From: an uncultured Desulfovibrio sp.
GTDB taxonomy: Bacteria; Desulfobacterota; Desulfovibrionia; Desulfovibrionales; Desulfovibrionaceae
Direction of reading: 5' to 3'
Length of the DNA stretch: 27,919 nt
Assembly (NCBI GenBank): GCA_937926875.1
Contig: CALBAX010000068.1
Span: forward strand, 1 to 27,919
Each line of letters starts with the position of its first letter. The first letter of the stretch is position 1. The position numbers and the translations under genes are program-made. Below are positions 1 to 8,252 of this stretch, one piece after another. Under the pieces are notes generated by a model, which was given only the letters and a program-made list of their open reading frames with translations, ran no database searches and was not told the DNA's origin.

Positions 1-3000
1 GCCCAGTTGCCCAGCGAGGTGACCAAAGTCGGCATCACGGTGGAGAAGCGCGGCAACGACATCCTGGCCATGCTGGCCTTCCAGACTGACGGTACCTCCC
101 TGAGCCTGAACGAGCTGGTCAACTATGTAAACAACAACGTCAAGGATGCCCTGGCCCGTCTGGAGGGGGTCTCCTCGTCGGACATGATGTCGCAGCAGGA
201 ATACGCCATGCGCATCTGGATGGAGCCCTTGCGCATGGCCGGGCTCGGCATCTCGTCCAGCGAGATCAGGAGCGCCGTGGAGGCGCAGAACGTGCAGGCG
301 GCCGCGGGTACACTGGGGGCCGAAGGCAGCAACCGCTACGTCTCCTACAAGCTCAATGTGCAGGGGCGCCTCAAGACGGCGGAAGAATTCGGCGAGATCG
401 TCGTCCGCTCCGATGCCGACAGTGGCAGGATCGTACGCCTGCGGGACGTGGCCACCGTGGAACTGGGATCCAGCAGCTATTCCGGCCGTTCCACCTTCAA
501 CGGCAAGGAAAGTGTGGGCCTGTCCCTGTACAGGAGCCCCGATGCCAATGCTCTGGCGACCATGAACCGCATCAAGGCCGAGCTGGCTACCTGGGAGCAG
601 CGCTTTCCGCCCGGTGTGAGCTATTCCATCGCCTATGACCCGACCAAGTTCATCGTCGCGTCCATGCGGGAGATGGTCTCCACCCTGGTGGTGGCCCTGA
701 TCCTGGTCGTTTTGGTGACGTGGCTGTTCATCCAGGACTGGCGGGCCACGCTCATCCCGGCGGTGGCCATCCCCGTGTCGCTGGTGGGGACCTTCAGCGT
801 CATGTACGCCCTGGGATACAGCATCAACACTCTGACCATGTTCGGCCTGATCCTCGTCATCGGTTCCCTGGTGGACGATGCCATCGTGGTGGTGGAGAAC
901 ACGCAGGGCATCATGGAGCGCGAAGGCCTCTCCGCCCGGGAGGCAGCCATAAAAAGCATGCAGCAGATCACCGGGGCCGTCATCGCCACGACCCTGGTCA
1001 CGGTGGCCTGCTATGCGCCCCTGGCTTTTTACGGCGGCATGGTGGGGGCCATCTACCGCCAGTTCGCGGTGAGCATGTGCGTGGCCCTCTGTCTTTCCAC
1101 CGTGGTGGCGCTGACGCTCAGCCCGGCCCTGTGCGCCCTGGTCCTGCGCAGGTCGGGCGGGCAGTGTGCCCCCGTCTTCCTGCCCGTCAACAGGTTCCTG
1201 GACGCCCTGCGCGGCCGCTATCTGGGCATGACGGGGCGTCTTGTACGGCGCGGCGGACTGACACTGGGGATACTGGGCGGGACCTTCCTCGGCGTATGGC
1301 TCCTGTACGGGCATATCCCGCCATCGTTCCTGCCCATGGAAGACAAGGGCGTCATCTTCTGCAATGTGGAATTGCCCGGTGATGCTGTCCAGGAGCGTAC
1401 CGATGCAGTGCTGTCCACGGTACGCGAGCGTCTGGCGGCCATCCCCGGCATCCATTCCGTCATGCAGGTCTCGGGCATGAGCATGCTCAGCGGCAGCGGG
1501 GAGAATGCGGCCATGTGCATCGTGGAACTGGACCCCTGGGAGGAGCGTACCACGCCGCCGACCCGTCTTTCGGCCATCATGGGACAGATACAGGGCCGTA
1601 CGCACGACATCGCCGCTGCCAGCATCGTGGCCTTCACGCCGCCGGCCATCATGGGGCTGGGTGCCACGGGCGGTGCCTCGTTCGACATCTGCGGCATCGG
1701 GGACATCGACGCTTCCGCGCTGGCCAGCGTCACGGATGCCTTTGTCCGTGATCTGTCGGCACGTCCCGAGACCATGTTCGCCATGACGGCCTATGATGCG
1801 GCCACGCCGCAGCTCCGCCTGCGTCTGGCCCGGGAAAAGGCCGAATTGCTGGGCGTACAGGCAGGGACCGTGTTCTCCACGCTCCAGGATGTGCTGGCTT
1901 CCTACTATATCAACGACTTCACTCTGAGCGGCAACAACTTCGAGGTCAAGCTCCAGGCCGGGGCCGACTCCCGCTCGTCGCTGCATCATGTGGAAGAACT
2001 GCTCATCCCCAACAGCAGCGGCGACATGGTGCCCCTGAGCGCCCTGGGCACGCTCCAGTATGAAGTGGGGCCGCGCCAGATCACGCGCTTCAACAAGATG
2101 GTCGCGGCGGAGATCAACGCCCAGAGCGCCCCCGGTGTCAGCTCCGGCGACCTGTACGCGGCCATCGAGGGCATCAAGCTGCCCGCGGGCTACCATATCG
2201 AATGGACAGGCCTCAGCTATCAGGAAAAGCAGAACACCGGGCAGATAGTCTTCCTCATGGGGCTGGCCCTGCTGTTCGCCTATCTTTTTCTGGTGGCGCA
2301 GTACGAGAGCTGGACGATCCCCGTGCCGGTGATGCTGACCGTCAGCTTTGCCGTGCTGGGGGCCCTGCTGGGGCTGACCGTTTGCGGGGAATCCATGAGC
2401 ATCTATGCCCAGCTGGGCCTGGTCATGCTCATCGGCCTTGCGGCCAAGAACGCCATCCTGATGGTGGAGTTTTCCAAGCAGGAGCGCGAGGGCGGCAAAG
2501 GCATCGAAGAGGCGGCCCTTTCAGGGGCGAACCTGCGTTTCCGCGCTGTGATGATGACGGCCTGGAGCTTCCTCTTCGGCGTTCTGCCCCTGGTGTTCGC
2601 GGACGGTGCGGGTGCCGCCAGCCGTCAGGCCATCGGCATCACGACCTTTGCCGGCATGCTGGCGGGCACATGCGTGGGCATCGTGGTCACACCGGCCTTG
2701 TACGCCGTTTTCCAGCGCCTGCGCGAAAAGGCCTCAAGGAAGTTCCGCGGCGGTCGCGCGGCCCTGTGCCTGCTGCTGGCTGTGGGCCTGTCCGGTCTGG
2801 GCGGCTGCACCCTGGGGCCTGACTTCAAGCGGGCAGACGCGGACGTACCGGAAAACTTCCTGCCCGGCACGCTTGCCGGTACGGGAGCCCCCCTGCGTCC
2901 GTCCTGGTGGGAAGACTTCCATGAGCCGCTGCTGACAGCCCTGGTGCTCGAAGCGCAGGAGGGCAGCCTTTCCGTCCAGCAGGCTGTGCAGCGGGTGGCC

Positions 3001-4143
3001 CAGTCGCGGGCAGCCCGCATGGAGGCCCGTGCGGAATTCCTGCCGGATGCTACAGGGACGGGCGAGCTTGCCCGCTCCCGGAACTATGCGCCCGACGGGA
3101 CATCTACCAAACTGGATGCTTCCGTACAGCTGGCACTGGCCGTGGATGTGTTCGGCGGGCTGCGGCGCAGCCTGGAAGCTGCCGGTGCCGATCTGGAGGC
3201 CGCGGGCATAAGCCTTGCCGACGCACGCGCCTCCCTGGCGGTGGAAGTGGCCAATGGCTATGTGGACCTGCGGCTGGCACAGGAAAAACTCCGCATCGCG
3301 CTGGAGAACGTGGCCGTGCAGCGGGATACCGTACGCATCATCCAGGCCCGTGCCGATGCCGGCACCGTGGCCATGCTCGACCTGCACGCCGCCCGTGCCC
3401 AGATGGAGACCACGCAGGCCTCCGTGCCGTCGGCAGAAGCGGAGGTCGTGGCGGCCATCCGCAGTCTGGAAGCCCTTGCCGGCCGCAATCCCGGCATGTT
3501 CGATGCCCGGCTGTCCCCCGCCGGGCCCATACCGGAATTGCGCAGCCTGCCTTCGGCCGTACCTTCCGATCTGCTGCGCCGCAGGCCGGACGTCCGCAAG
3601 GCCGAAGCCGAGCACCATGCGGCCACGGCGCGCATCGGGGTGGCCCAGGCCTCGCTCTTCCCCAGCTTTTCCCTTGTGGGCAGCGGGGCCGTCACCTCTT
3701 CGGACTTCGTTTCCTGGAGCGATGCCATGAAGAGCCTGGGCGCAGGGCCCATGGCAAGCTGGAACATCTTTTCGTTCGGCCGCAACAAGGCCGCTGTGGA
3801 GCAGGCCCGGGCAGCCGCGGCAGAGGCCGCTCTTGTATACCGGGGAACGGTCCTGGAGGCCCTGCATGACGTGGAGACGTCCTGGTCGGCCTATGAAAAA
3901 GAATCTCGCCGGGAGGACGGCCTGCGTGCGGCCCGGGACCACCAGAAGCAGGCCCTGCAGCTTTCCCGTGATCTGTATGCGGGGGGAAAGGGGGACTATC
4001 TGGATGTCCTGACAGCCCAGGCATCCAGCCTGAGCGCCGAAACGGAATACGCCTCGCATCGGGCCGCCATGGCCAAGGACGCTGTTGCTCTCGTCAGGGC
4101 CCTTGGCGGCGGCTGGACAGGCGACGACATGACGCAACGCTGA
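1..4143 (+). CDS. RND multidrug efflux permease fused to a NodT/OprM-type outer-membrane factor (5' partial)
   Basis: The reading frame is open from base 1, so the start and roughly the first hundred residues lie outside the window. The first about 910 residues are an AcrB/HAE1-type proton-driven drug pump. The TM4 proton-relay pair VDD (Asp codons 874-879) and the TM10 Lys in AAKNAILMVEF (codon 2446) are intact, as is the RFRAVMMT segment before the last helices. Only about a dozen basic residues after TM12 the same frame enters a lipoprotein signal (lipobox Cys codon 2806) and then a complete outer-membrane factor of about 445 residues: LGPDF start, WWEDFHEP, LLRRRPDVRKAEA, and the long alpha-barrel repeats to the stop at 4141. 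The two parts are normally separate genes of one operon, so a single chain is unusual. No ATG or GTG with a ribosome site marks a separate OMF gene at the junction; a TTG codon at 2698 is the nearest alternative. The membrane-fusion-protein gene presumably lies upstream. Confidence 0.9.
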   Translation, partial: AQLPSEVTKVGITVEKRGNDILAMLAFQTDGTSLSLNELVNYVNNNVKDALARLEGVSSSDMMSQQEYAMRIWMEPLRMAGLGISSSEIRSAVEAQNVQAAAGTLGAEGSNRYVSYKLNVQGRLKTAEEFGEIVVRSDADSGRIVRLRDVATVELGSSSYSGRSTFNGKESVGLSLYRSPDANALATMNRIKAELATWEQRFPPGVSYSIAYDPTKFIVASMREMVSTLVVALILVVLVTWLFIQDWRATLIPAVAIPVSLVGTFSVMYALGYSINTLTMFGLILVIGSLVDDAIVVVENTQGIMEREGLSAREAAIKSMQQITGAVIATTLVTVACYAPLAFYGGMVGAIYRQFAVSMCVALCLSTVVALTLSPALCALVLRRSGGQCAPVFLPVNRFLDALRGRYLGMTGRLVRRGGLTLGILGGTFLGVWLLYGHIPPSFLPMEDKGVIFCNVELPGDAVQERTDAVLSTVRERLAAIPGIHSVMQVSGMSMLSGSGENAAMCIVELDPWEERTTPPTRLSAIMGQIQGRTHDIAAASIVAFTPPAIMGLGATGGASFDICGIGDIDASALASVTDAFVRDLSARPETMFAMTAYDAATPQLRLRLAREKAELLGVQAGTVFSTLQDVLASYYINDFTLSGNNFEVKLQAGADSRSSLHHVEELLIPNSSGDMVPLSALGTLQYEVGPRQITRFNKMVAAEINAQSAPGVSSGDLYAAIEGIKLPAGYHIEWTGLSYQEKQNTGQIVFLMGLALLFAYLFLVAQYESWTIPVPVMLTVSFAVLGALLGLTVCGESMSIYAQLGLVMLIGLAAKNAILMVEFSKQEREGGKGIEEAALSGANLRFRAVMMTAWSFLFGVLPLVFADGAGAASRQAIGITTFAGMLAGTCVGIVVTPALYAVFQRLREKASRKFRGGRAALCLLLAVGLSGLGGCTLGPDFKRADADVPENFLPGTLAGTGAPLRPSWWEDFHEPLLTALVLEAQEGSLSVQQAVQRVAQSRAARMEARAEFLPDATGTGELARSRNYAPDGTSTKLDASVQLALAVDVFGGLRRSLEAAGADLEAAGISLADARASLAVEVANGYVDLRLAQEKLRIALENVAVQRDTVRIIQARADAGTVAMLDLHAARAQMETTQASVPSAEAEVVAAIRSLEALAGRNPGMFDARLSPAGPIPELRSLPSAVPSDLLRRRPDVRKAEAEHHAATARIGVAQASLFPSFSLVGSGAVTSSDFVSWSDAMKSLGAGPMASWNIFSFGRNKAAVEQARAAAAEAALVYRGTVLEALHDVETSWSAYEKESRREDGLRAARDHQKQALQLSRDLYAGGKGDYLDVLTAQASSLSAETEYASHRAAMAKDAVALVRALGGGWTGDDMTQR
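2719..2808 (+). other. Internal lipoprotein signal peptide at the RND/OMF junction
   Basis: After pump helix 12 the chain reads a basic stretch (REKASRKFRGGR), a hydrophobic core (ALCLLLAVGL) and a lipobox ending LGGC, Cys codon 2806-2808. This is exactly the layout of a type II signal peptide. Since the RND C-terminus is cytoplasmic, the segment would insert with the right N-in orientation for cleavage by LspA. Whether it is cleaved, releasing a normal OMF lipoprotein, is inference. Confidence 0.7.
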
Positions 4144-4150
4144 TGGAAGA

Positions 4151-4183
4151 AGAGCCCTGCCGGAGACCGGCAGGGCTCTTTCA
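4151..4183. terminator. Rho-independent terminator between convergent genes
   Basis: A perfect 13-bp stem (4151-4163 with 4167-4179) has a three-base loop and is followed by a short T run. It begins seven bases after the stop of the fused efflux gene. The opposite strand also leads into a T-rich stretch, so it may serve the converging lipoprotein gene too. Confidence 0.8.
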
Positions 4184-4203
4184 TGTCGGGGCTCGGCCGC
4201 ATC

Positions 4204-4884
4204 TCAGTTGGCCGTCACTTCCTTTTCTTCCACCACAGGCGGTCCATCCTCATCCAGCGTCACGACGAAATAGCGCCGGCCGCTGGTCTCTTTGCCCAGA
4301 TGCTGCTGCAAAACGGGCAGCATGGCCTGCAGCAGGGTGCGGAAATCGTCGTCCTGTCCCGTACAGCGGACCTCTGTCCGCCAGAGGTTCTTGCCGCGGC
4401 CGCCGTCCGGGGCCCGTGTGCAGCCCTCCAGCAGCAGCCCGGCATGGAAAAAGACCTTGGTCCGGGTCTCTTCCTCGCGTACCCAGCGGGTATGGCGAAA
4501 ATAGCCCCGGCCCCAGGTATAGGGCACATAGCTGACCGTGGTGTAGATGCGCACGTCGGGTTCGCTGATGCCGAAGCTGATGAAGACCAGGTTGTCGCTT
4601 TTGGCCTGTTCCTGTCCGTCCAGCTTCAGGGTGTAGCCCCGGGCCGTGAAGCAGGGCTCCAGCTGTGCGGCCACATCCCGGAACAGCAGGTCGTCCTCGG
4701 CCATGCCTTCCACGCCGGGGCGGGGCACATAGACCGTGCCGGCGCTGTCGGCCTGGGGGCCGCGCAGGGAGTCCACGCTCACGCCGTACTGGGGGGCGCA
4801 GGCCCCCAGCCAGGGCAGGAGCAGCAGGCAGAACAGGATCAGGCAGCAGGGTCTGCCGGTATGGCGAAAGCGGGGACGGATCAT
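4204..4884 (-). CDS. DUF4136-like lipoprotein
   Basis: The 226-residue product has a signal peptide with a long hydrophobic core (LILFCLLLLPWLGAC) and a lipobox Cys near residue 29, so it is predicted to be a membrane-anchored lipoprotein. The mature part (FISFGISEP, then SYVPYTWGRGYF, ending in a charged tail) resembles DUF4136 proteins, whose function is unknown. The ATG at 4882-4884 has a strong purine-rich ribosome site (AAGGGGG) just upstream. It lies 63 bases behind the four-helix membrane protein gene on the same strand with no terminator between them, so the two are probably co-transcribed. The family call is by eye and moderate. Confidence 0.75.
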   Translation of the reverse strand: MIRPRFRHTGRPCCLILFCLLLLPWLGACAPQYGVSVDSLRGPQADSAGTVYVPRPGVEGMAEDDLLFRDVAAQLEPCFTARGYTLKLDGQEQAKSDNLVFISFGISEPDVRIYTTVSYVPYTWGRGYFRHTRWVREEETRTKVFFHAGLLLEGCTRAPDGGRGKNLWRTEVRCTGQDDDFRTLLQAMLPVLQQHLGKETSGRRYFVVTLDEDGPPVVEEKEVTAN

Positions 4885-4947
4885 GCGACACCCCCTTGGT
4901 ATGCTGAAGCTCAGGAGCCGCCCGGATGCTTTTTTGACGGGGCCTGT

Positions 4948-5523
4948 TTACAGGGTCGCGCCGAGGGCGGCGAGGCAGGAGACCCCGGCCAGCAGGACGG
5001 CCAGCAGCAGGGTCAGCAGCTTGCCGCCGGTGGAGATGCGGCGCGGGGCCACATGCATCTTCAGGGCCACCATGCCCTGGAGGATGCGCTGCAGGGGCCA
5101 GAGCACGCTCAGCAGGAGGCCGCCGGCACAGATGAGGATCATGCCTTTGACGCCCTGGACCTCCAGCAGCTGGACAAAAGCGTCCTTCCAGGGCAACTGC
5201 TGCTGGCTCATGGCGGTGCTGATCTCGTTGATGCGCTGCTGGGATTCCGCGCCGATCAGGGTCGAGCTGGCGGTGGACATGCCGCCGATGAGCAGGAAGA
5301 CCAGCAGGAGGAAGAGCCCGGCCGAGCCCATGATCCAGGAGGCATGCTGGGCCTCGTCCTCCAAGCCTTCCTTGCGGGCGCTGTTGCGGACCGTCAGGGC
5401 CAGCAGGGGGGCGATGATCCAGAGCAGGAAACTCAGGTTGGACAGGGGCGTGGCGAACATGGCCACGAGCAGCAGGAAATACAATCCCCACAGCGGCAGG
5501 GGATTGCGGATGGCAGCAGACAT
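4948..5523 (-). CDS. Four-helix integral membrane protein of unknown function
   Basis: I chose the ATG at 5521-5523 because an AAGGA ribosome site sits just before it; a longer frame back to 5592 lacks one. The 191-residue product begins MSAAIRNPLPLW. It has about four hydrophobic segments: a closely spaced pair near residues 10-50, one around 75-95 and a pair toward the C-terminus (GMILICAGGLLLSVLW; LLTLLLAVLLAGVSCLAALG). A polar loop (STASSTLIGAESQQ and following) separates the halves. No catalytic motif is visible and I do not recognise the family. The downstream partner is the lipoprotein gene, so a two-component envelope assembly is possible but unproven. Confidence 0.7.
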   Translation of the reverse strand: MSAAIRNPLPLWGLYFLLLVAMFATPLSNLSFLLWIIAPLLALTVRNSARKEGLEDEAQHASWIMGSAGLFLLLVFLLIGGMSTASSTLIGAESQQRINEISTAMSQQQLPWKDAFVQLLEVQGVKGMILICAGGLLLSVLWPLQRILQGMVALKMHVAPRRISTGGKLLTLLLAVLLAGVSCLAALGATL

Positions 5524-5615
5524 GACGGATCCTTGCAAGGGGTTAGACGGTCTGCCCGTCACGGGCAGGGGTTCCTTATTTCTGGATAGCATGATGCCTG
5601 CCGCCCTGCCAGAGG

Positions 5616-5653
5616 AAAAAACTGCCCGCCGGACGGGGCTCCGGCAATGGGCA
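5616..5653 (-). terminator. Terminator at the end of the pst genes
   Basis: Read on the minus strand, an outer TGCCC/GGGCA pairing (5623-5627 with 5049+600-604, i.e. 5649-5653) and an inner CCGGA/TCCGG pairing (5629-5633 with 5640-5644) form an interrupted hairpin. A run of six T follows after one base. It starts about eight bases past the pstB stop. Confidence 0.6.
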
Positions 5654-5660
5654 TCACGTC

Positions 5661-6419
5661 TCAGGCCTGTTCCGGCGCATCCTCATGGGGAAAGATGCGG
5701 GCCAGCTCTTCCGGAGGGAAGGGGCCGCGGGCATGGCCGTCCTCGAAAAGCAGGAGACGGGCCGCCAGACGGCGTGCCTGGGCGATCCCGTGCGAAACGA
5801 GGATGATGGCGTAACGCTCCGAAAGCTGCAGGAGCAGATCCTCGATACGGCGGGTACTGGCCGGGTCGAGGGATGCCGTGGGCTCGTCCAGCAAGAGTAT
5901 CTGCGGTTCCAGGGCCAGCGTGCGGGCCAGGCAAAGGCGCTGCTGCTGGCCGCCGGAAAGGGAGGCAGCAGGATCGCCCAGGCGGTCGCGGACTTCCGGC
6001 CACAGGCCCACGTCTTCCAGGCTGTGCCGGGCCCGGGAGCGTGCCTCGTCCATATCCAGCCCGGCAGCCAGTTGCAGGGGCAGCAGCAGGTTCTGCCCGA
6101 TACTGGCCGGCAGCACGTTGGGGGTCTGGAAGACCATGCCCACCTGACGGCGCAGGCGGGAGAGGGCCTCTTCGCCCCGCAGGCGGCTGATGTCCCGCAT
6201 CTTCCCGTCCAGCAGAAGTTCCACCTGCCCCTGCATGCGGCTGCCCTTGGTGCAGTCGTGCAGGCGGTTCAGACAGCGCAGGAAGCTGGTCTTGCCGGAA
6301 CCGGAACGCCCCAGCAGGACGCTGATGCCGTGGCGCGGCAGTTCGAGATCCACATGGTGCAGGATGGCACGGCCGTTGAGGTGCAGGCAAAGATCATGGA
6401 TGCGGACAAGTGGGGTCAT
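5661..6419 (-). CDS. pstB: Phosphate ABC transporter ATP-binding protein PstB
   Basis: This 252-residue ATPase powers phosphate import. It has Walker A GRSGSGKT (residues 37-44), a Q-loop at about 97-98 (VFQTPN), the ABC signature LSGGQ (154-158), Walker B ILLLDEP (174-180) and the switch His in VSHG. Length and the CLNRLHD segment after Walker A fit PstB specifically. Its ATG overlaps the stop of the fused permease gene by four bases (ATGA at 6416-6419), implying translational coupling. It is the last gene of the set, followed by a terminator; no phoU follows. Confidence 0.93.
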   Translation of the reverse strand: MTPLVRIHDLCLHLNGRAILHHVDLELPRHGISVLLGRSGSGKTSFLRCLNRLHDCTKGSRMQGQVELLLDGKMRDISRLRGEEALSRLRRQVGMVFQTPNVLPASIGQNLLLPLQLAAGLDMDEARSRARHSLEDVGLWPEVRDRLGDPAASLSGGQQQRLCLARTLALEPQILLLDEPTASLDPASTRRIEDLLLQLSERYAIILVSHGIAQARRLAARLLLFEDGHARGPFPPEELARIFPHEDAPEQA

Positions 6420-8200
6420 TGCGGTCCTCCCGAAAAGGTCAGGGGCGTCATGTCCGGCTGTCGTTCCCGGCGGAAGCGCTCATGCAGCCACCAGGCCAGC
6501 AGGAGCAGGCCGCCGGAAAGGGCCAGCAGGGTCAGGGCGGCGCCGAAGCCCCGTTGCAGTTCTTCCGGTGTCTGGTATTGGGCAGCCGTATAATAGATGA
6601 AAAAGGGCAGGGCCTCGAAACGCAGGCCCAGACCGGCGGGAAGCCCTGCATTGGCCACCACGCCGGTGAGCAGGATGACGGCCGTATCTTCGGCAGAGCG
6701 GCCCAGGGCCAGCATGACGCCGCTCAGGATGCCGCGGCTGGCCTGGGGCAGCAGCAGATGCCGCACGATCTGGCCGTGACGCAGGCCCAGGGCGGCTCCG
6801 CTCAGGCGCAGGGAGGCGGGCAGGCTCTCCAGGGCCGTACGGGTGGTCACCACCAGCGCGGGCAGGACCAGCAGGGCCAGGCAGCCCCCGGCCAGCAGCA
6901 GGCCGGAACTGGCCCCGGCAAAGCCCAGACGGTGCAGGAACAGGATGAGGGTGAAGCCGAAGATGCCCATCACGATGGACGGGACGCCGGACAGGATGTC
7001 CATCAGGCTGTTGAGCAGGCGCTGCATGCGCGGCGGTGCGTATTCCGCCAGATAGATGCCGCAGCCGATACCGGGCACAAGGGCCAGGGCCATGGTGATG
7101 CCCAGAAGGCAGAGAGTGCCCAGACAGGCGGGCCAGATGCCATCCCAGATGGGGAAGCGGCCCAGCAGGGCGGGCCAGAGCGGTGCATCGCCCACCAGAA
7201 GGGCGGCATCCAGCACAGGCAGCCCCCGCCAGAGCAAAAAGCCCAGCAGCGCGAGGACACAGGCGCTGCACAGGATACCGGCGCCGCGCGCCAGCAGGTG
7301 CAGGCCCGCGGGAGCATGGCGGCGCCAGAAGGCGGGCACGGGTGGCAGGAGCACGTCCTGCTTTTTTTCCAGACGCCGCAACACCAGACTGACGCCGGTA
7401 CTGATGCAGAGCAGAAGCCCCCCGGCCACGAAAAGGGAGTTGTAGGCCGGGCCGCCCACGTCCGTGGCCGTGACCAGGCCCATGTGGGCGGTCAGGGTCC
7501 GCAGCCCGGCGAACAGGCTGTGCGGGACGTTGGGCGCGTTGCCGCTGAGCATGAGCGGGATGAGGGTGTCCCCGATGGCCCGGCCGAAGCCCAGCAACCC
7601 GGCGGTCAGCAGCCAGCGGCGGACGGCGGGCAGGGCAAGGCAGGCAAGGACGGTATCCCGGCCCATGCCCAGGGAAATGGCAGGCAGGAGCAGGCGTCGC
7701 ATCTGTTCGCGCAGGGCCACGTCCATGACCAGCACCATGGTGGGGCTGATGAGCAGGGCCAGGACACAGGCGGTGGAGAGCCAGCACAGGCCGGAGCCCT
7801 GTCCGGCGGCCTCCCTGACCAGGGGAGTGAGCAGGAACACGGCGGCAAAGCCGTAGACCACCGTGGGGATGGCGGTCATGAAGCGGATGAGGCCTGTGAG
7901 CCATTTTTGCCAGAATGCAGGGACGGGATCCTGCAGGGCGCAGGCCAGCCCCAGGGACAGGGGCCAGGCCAGCAGCAGGGCGGAAAAGGACAGGATGAGG
8001 GAGCCCGCCAGCATGGGCAGGATGCCGAAGTCCGTGGGGGGGCGCCACGACCAGGAGAAGATCAGGCCGCCCTGGGCGCTCCAGAGCACCGGCAGGGCAA
8101 AGCAGCCCACCAGAGCGAACAGGGCGCCTGTGGCGAGGATGACGAGCAGGCCGCACAGACGGGGCAGGGCCCCGCTGTGCCGCAGGAAAGGAAATGCCAT
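6416..8200 (-). CDS. pstCA: Phosphate ABC transporter permease, fused PstC-PstA
   Basis: The 594-residue protein contains two consecutive ABC permease domains that are usually separate proteins of about 290 residues each. The N-terminal half resembles PstC: FSWSWRPPTDFGILPMLAGS, IPTVVYGFAA and the coupling segment GFGRAIGDT. The C-terminal half resembles PstA: YLAEYAP, DILSGVPSIVMGIFGF and the coupling segment ALGRSAEDT. Each half has about six membrane helices. A polar linker with RRLEKKQDVLLPP and FWRRHAPAG joins them. One chain would therefore supply the whole membrane channel paired with two PstB subunits. It follows pstS after 52 bases and overlaps pstB by four. Confidence 0.9.
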   Translation of the reverse strand: MAFPFLRHSGALPRLCGLLVILATGALFALVGCFALPVLWSAQGGLIFSWSWRPPTDFGILPMLAGSLILSFSALLLAWPLSLGLACALQDPVPAFWQKWLTGLIRFMTAIPTVVYGFAAVFLLTPLVREAAGQGSGLCWLSTACVLALLISPTMVLVMDVALREQMRRLLLPAISLGMGRDTVLACLALPAVRRWLLTAGLLGFGRAIGDTLIPLMLSGNAPNVPHSLFAGLRTLTAHMGLVTATDVGGPAYNSLFVAGGLLLCISTGVSLVLRRLEKKQDVLLPPVPAFWRRHAPAGLHLLARGAGILCSACVLALLGFLLWRGLPVLDAALLVGDAPLWPALLGRFPIWDGIWPACLGTLCLLGITMALALVPGIGCGIYLAEYAPPRMQRLLNSLMDILSGVPSIVMGIFGFTLILFLHRLGFAGASSGLLLAGGCLALLVLPALVVTTRTALESLPASLRLSGAALGLRHGQIVRHLLLPQASRGILSGVMLALGRSAEDTAVILLTGVVANAGLPAGLGLRFEALPFFIYYTAAQYQTPEELQRGFGAALTLLALSGGLLLLAWWLHERFRRERQPDMTPLTFSGGPQ

Positions 8201-8213
8201 GTTCAGGATCCCG

Positions 8214-8236
8214 GCGGGGCGGCATGGCCGCCCCGC
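8214..8236 (-). promoter_or_regulatory. Intergenic hairpin between pstS and pstCA
   Basis: A perfect 10-bp GC-only stem (8214-8223 with 8227-8236) with a three-base loop lies between the pstS stop and the pstCA start. No T run follows it, so it is not a classic terminator. Such hairpins commonly protect the 3' end of an upstream binding-protein message; that role here is inference. Confidence 0.6.
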
Positions 8237-8252
8237 ATAGTGTGATGACGGA

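Noticed and set aside
2734..4137. Long open frame on the minus strand opposite the outer-membrane factor
   Set aside because: It is antisense to a well-recognised protein, has no ribosome site or family resemblance, and such mirror frames are common in GC-rich DNA.
6410..8245. Long plus-strand frame opposite pstCA with a Gln/Gly/Ala-rich product
   Set aside because: Composition is that of a translated complement of hydrophobic codons; the minus-strand permease is unambiguous.
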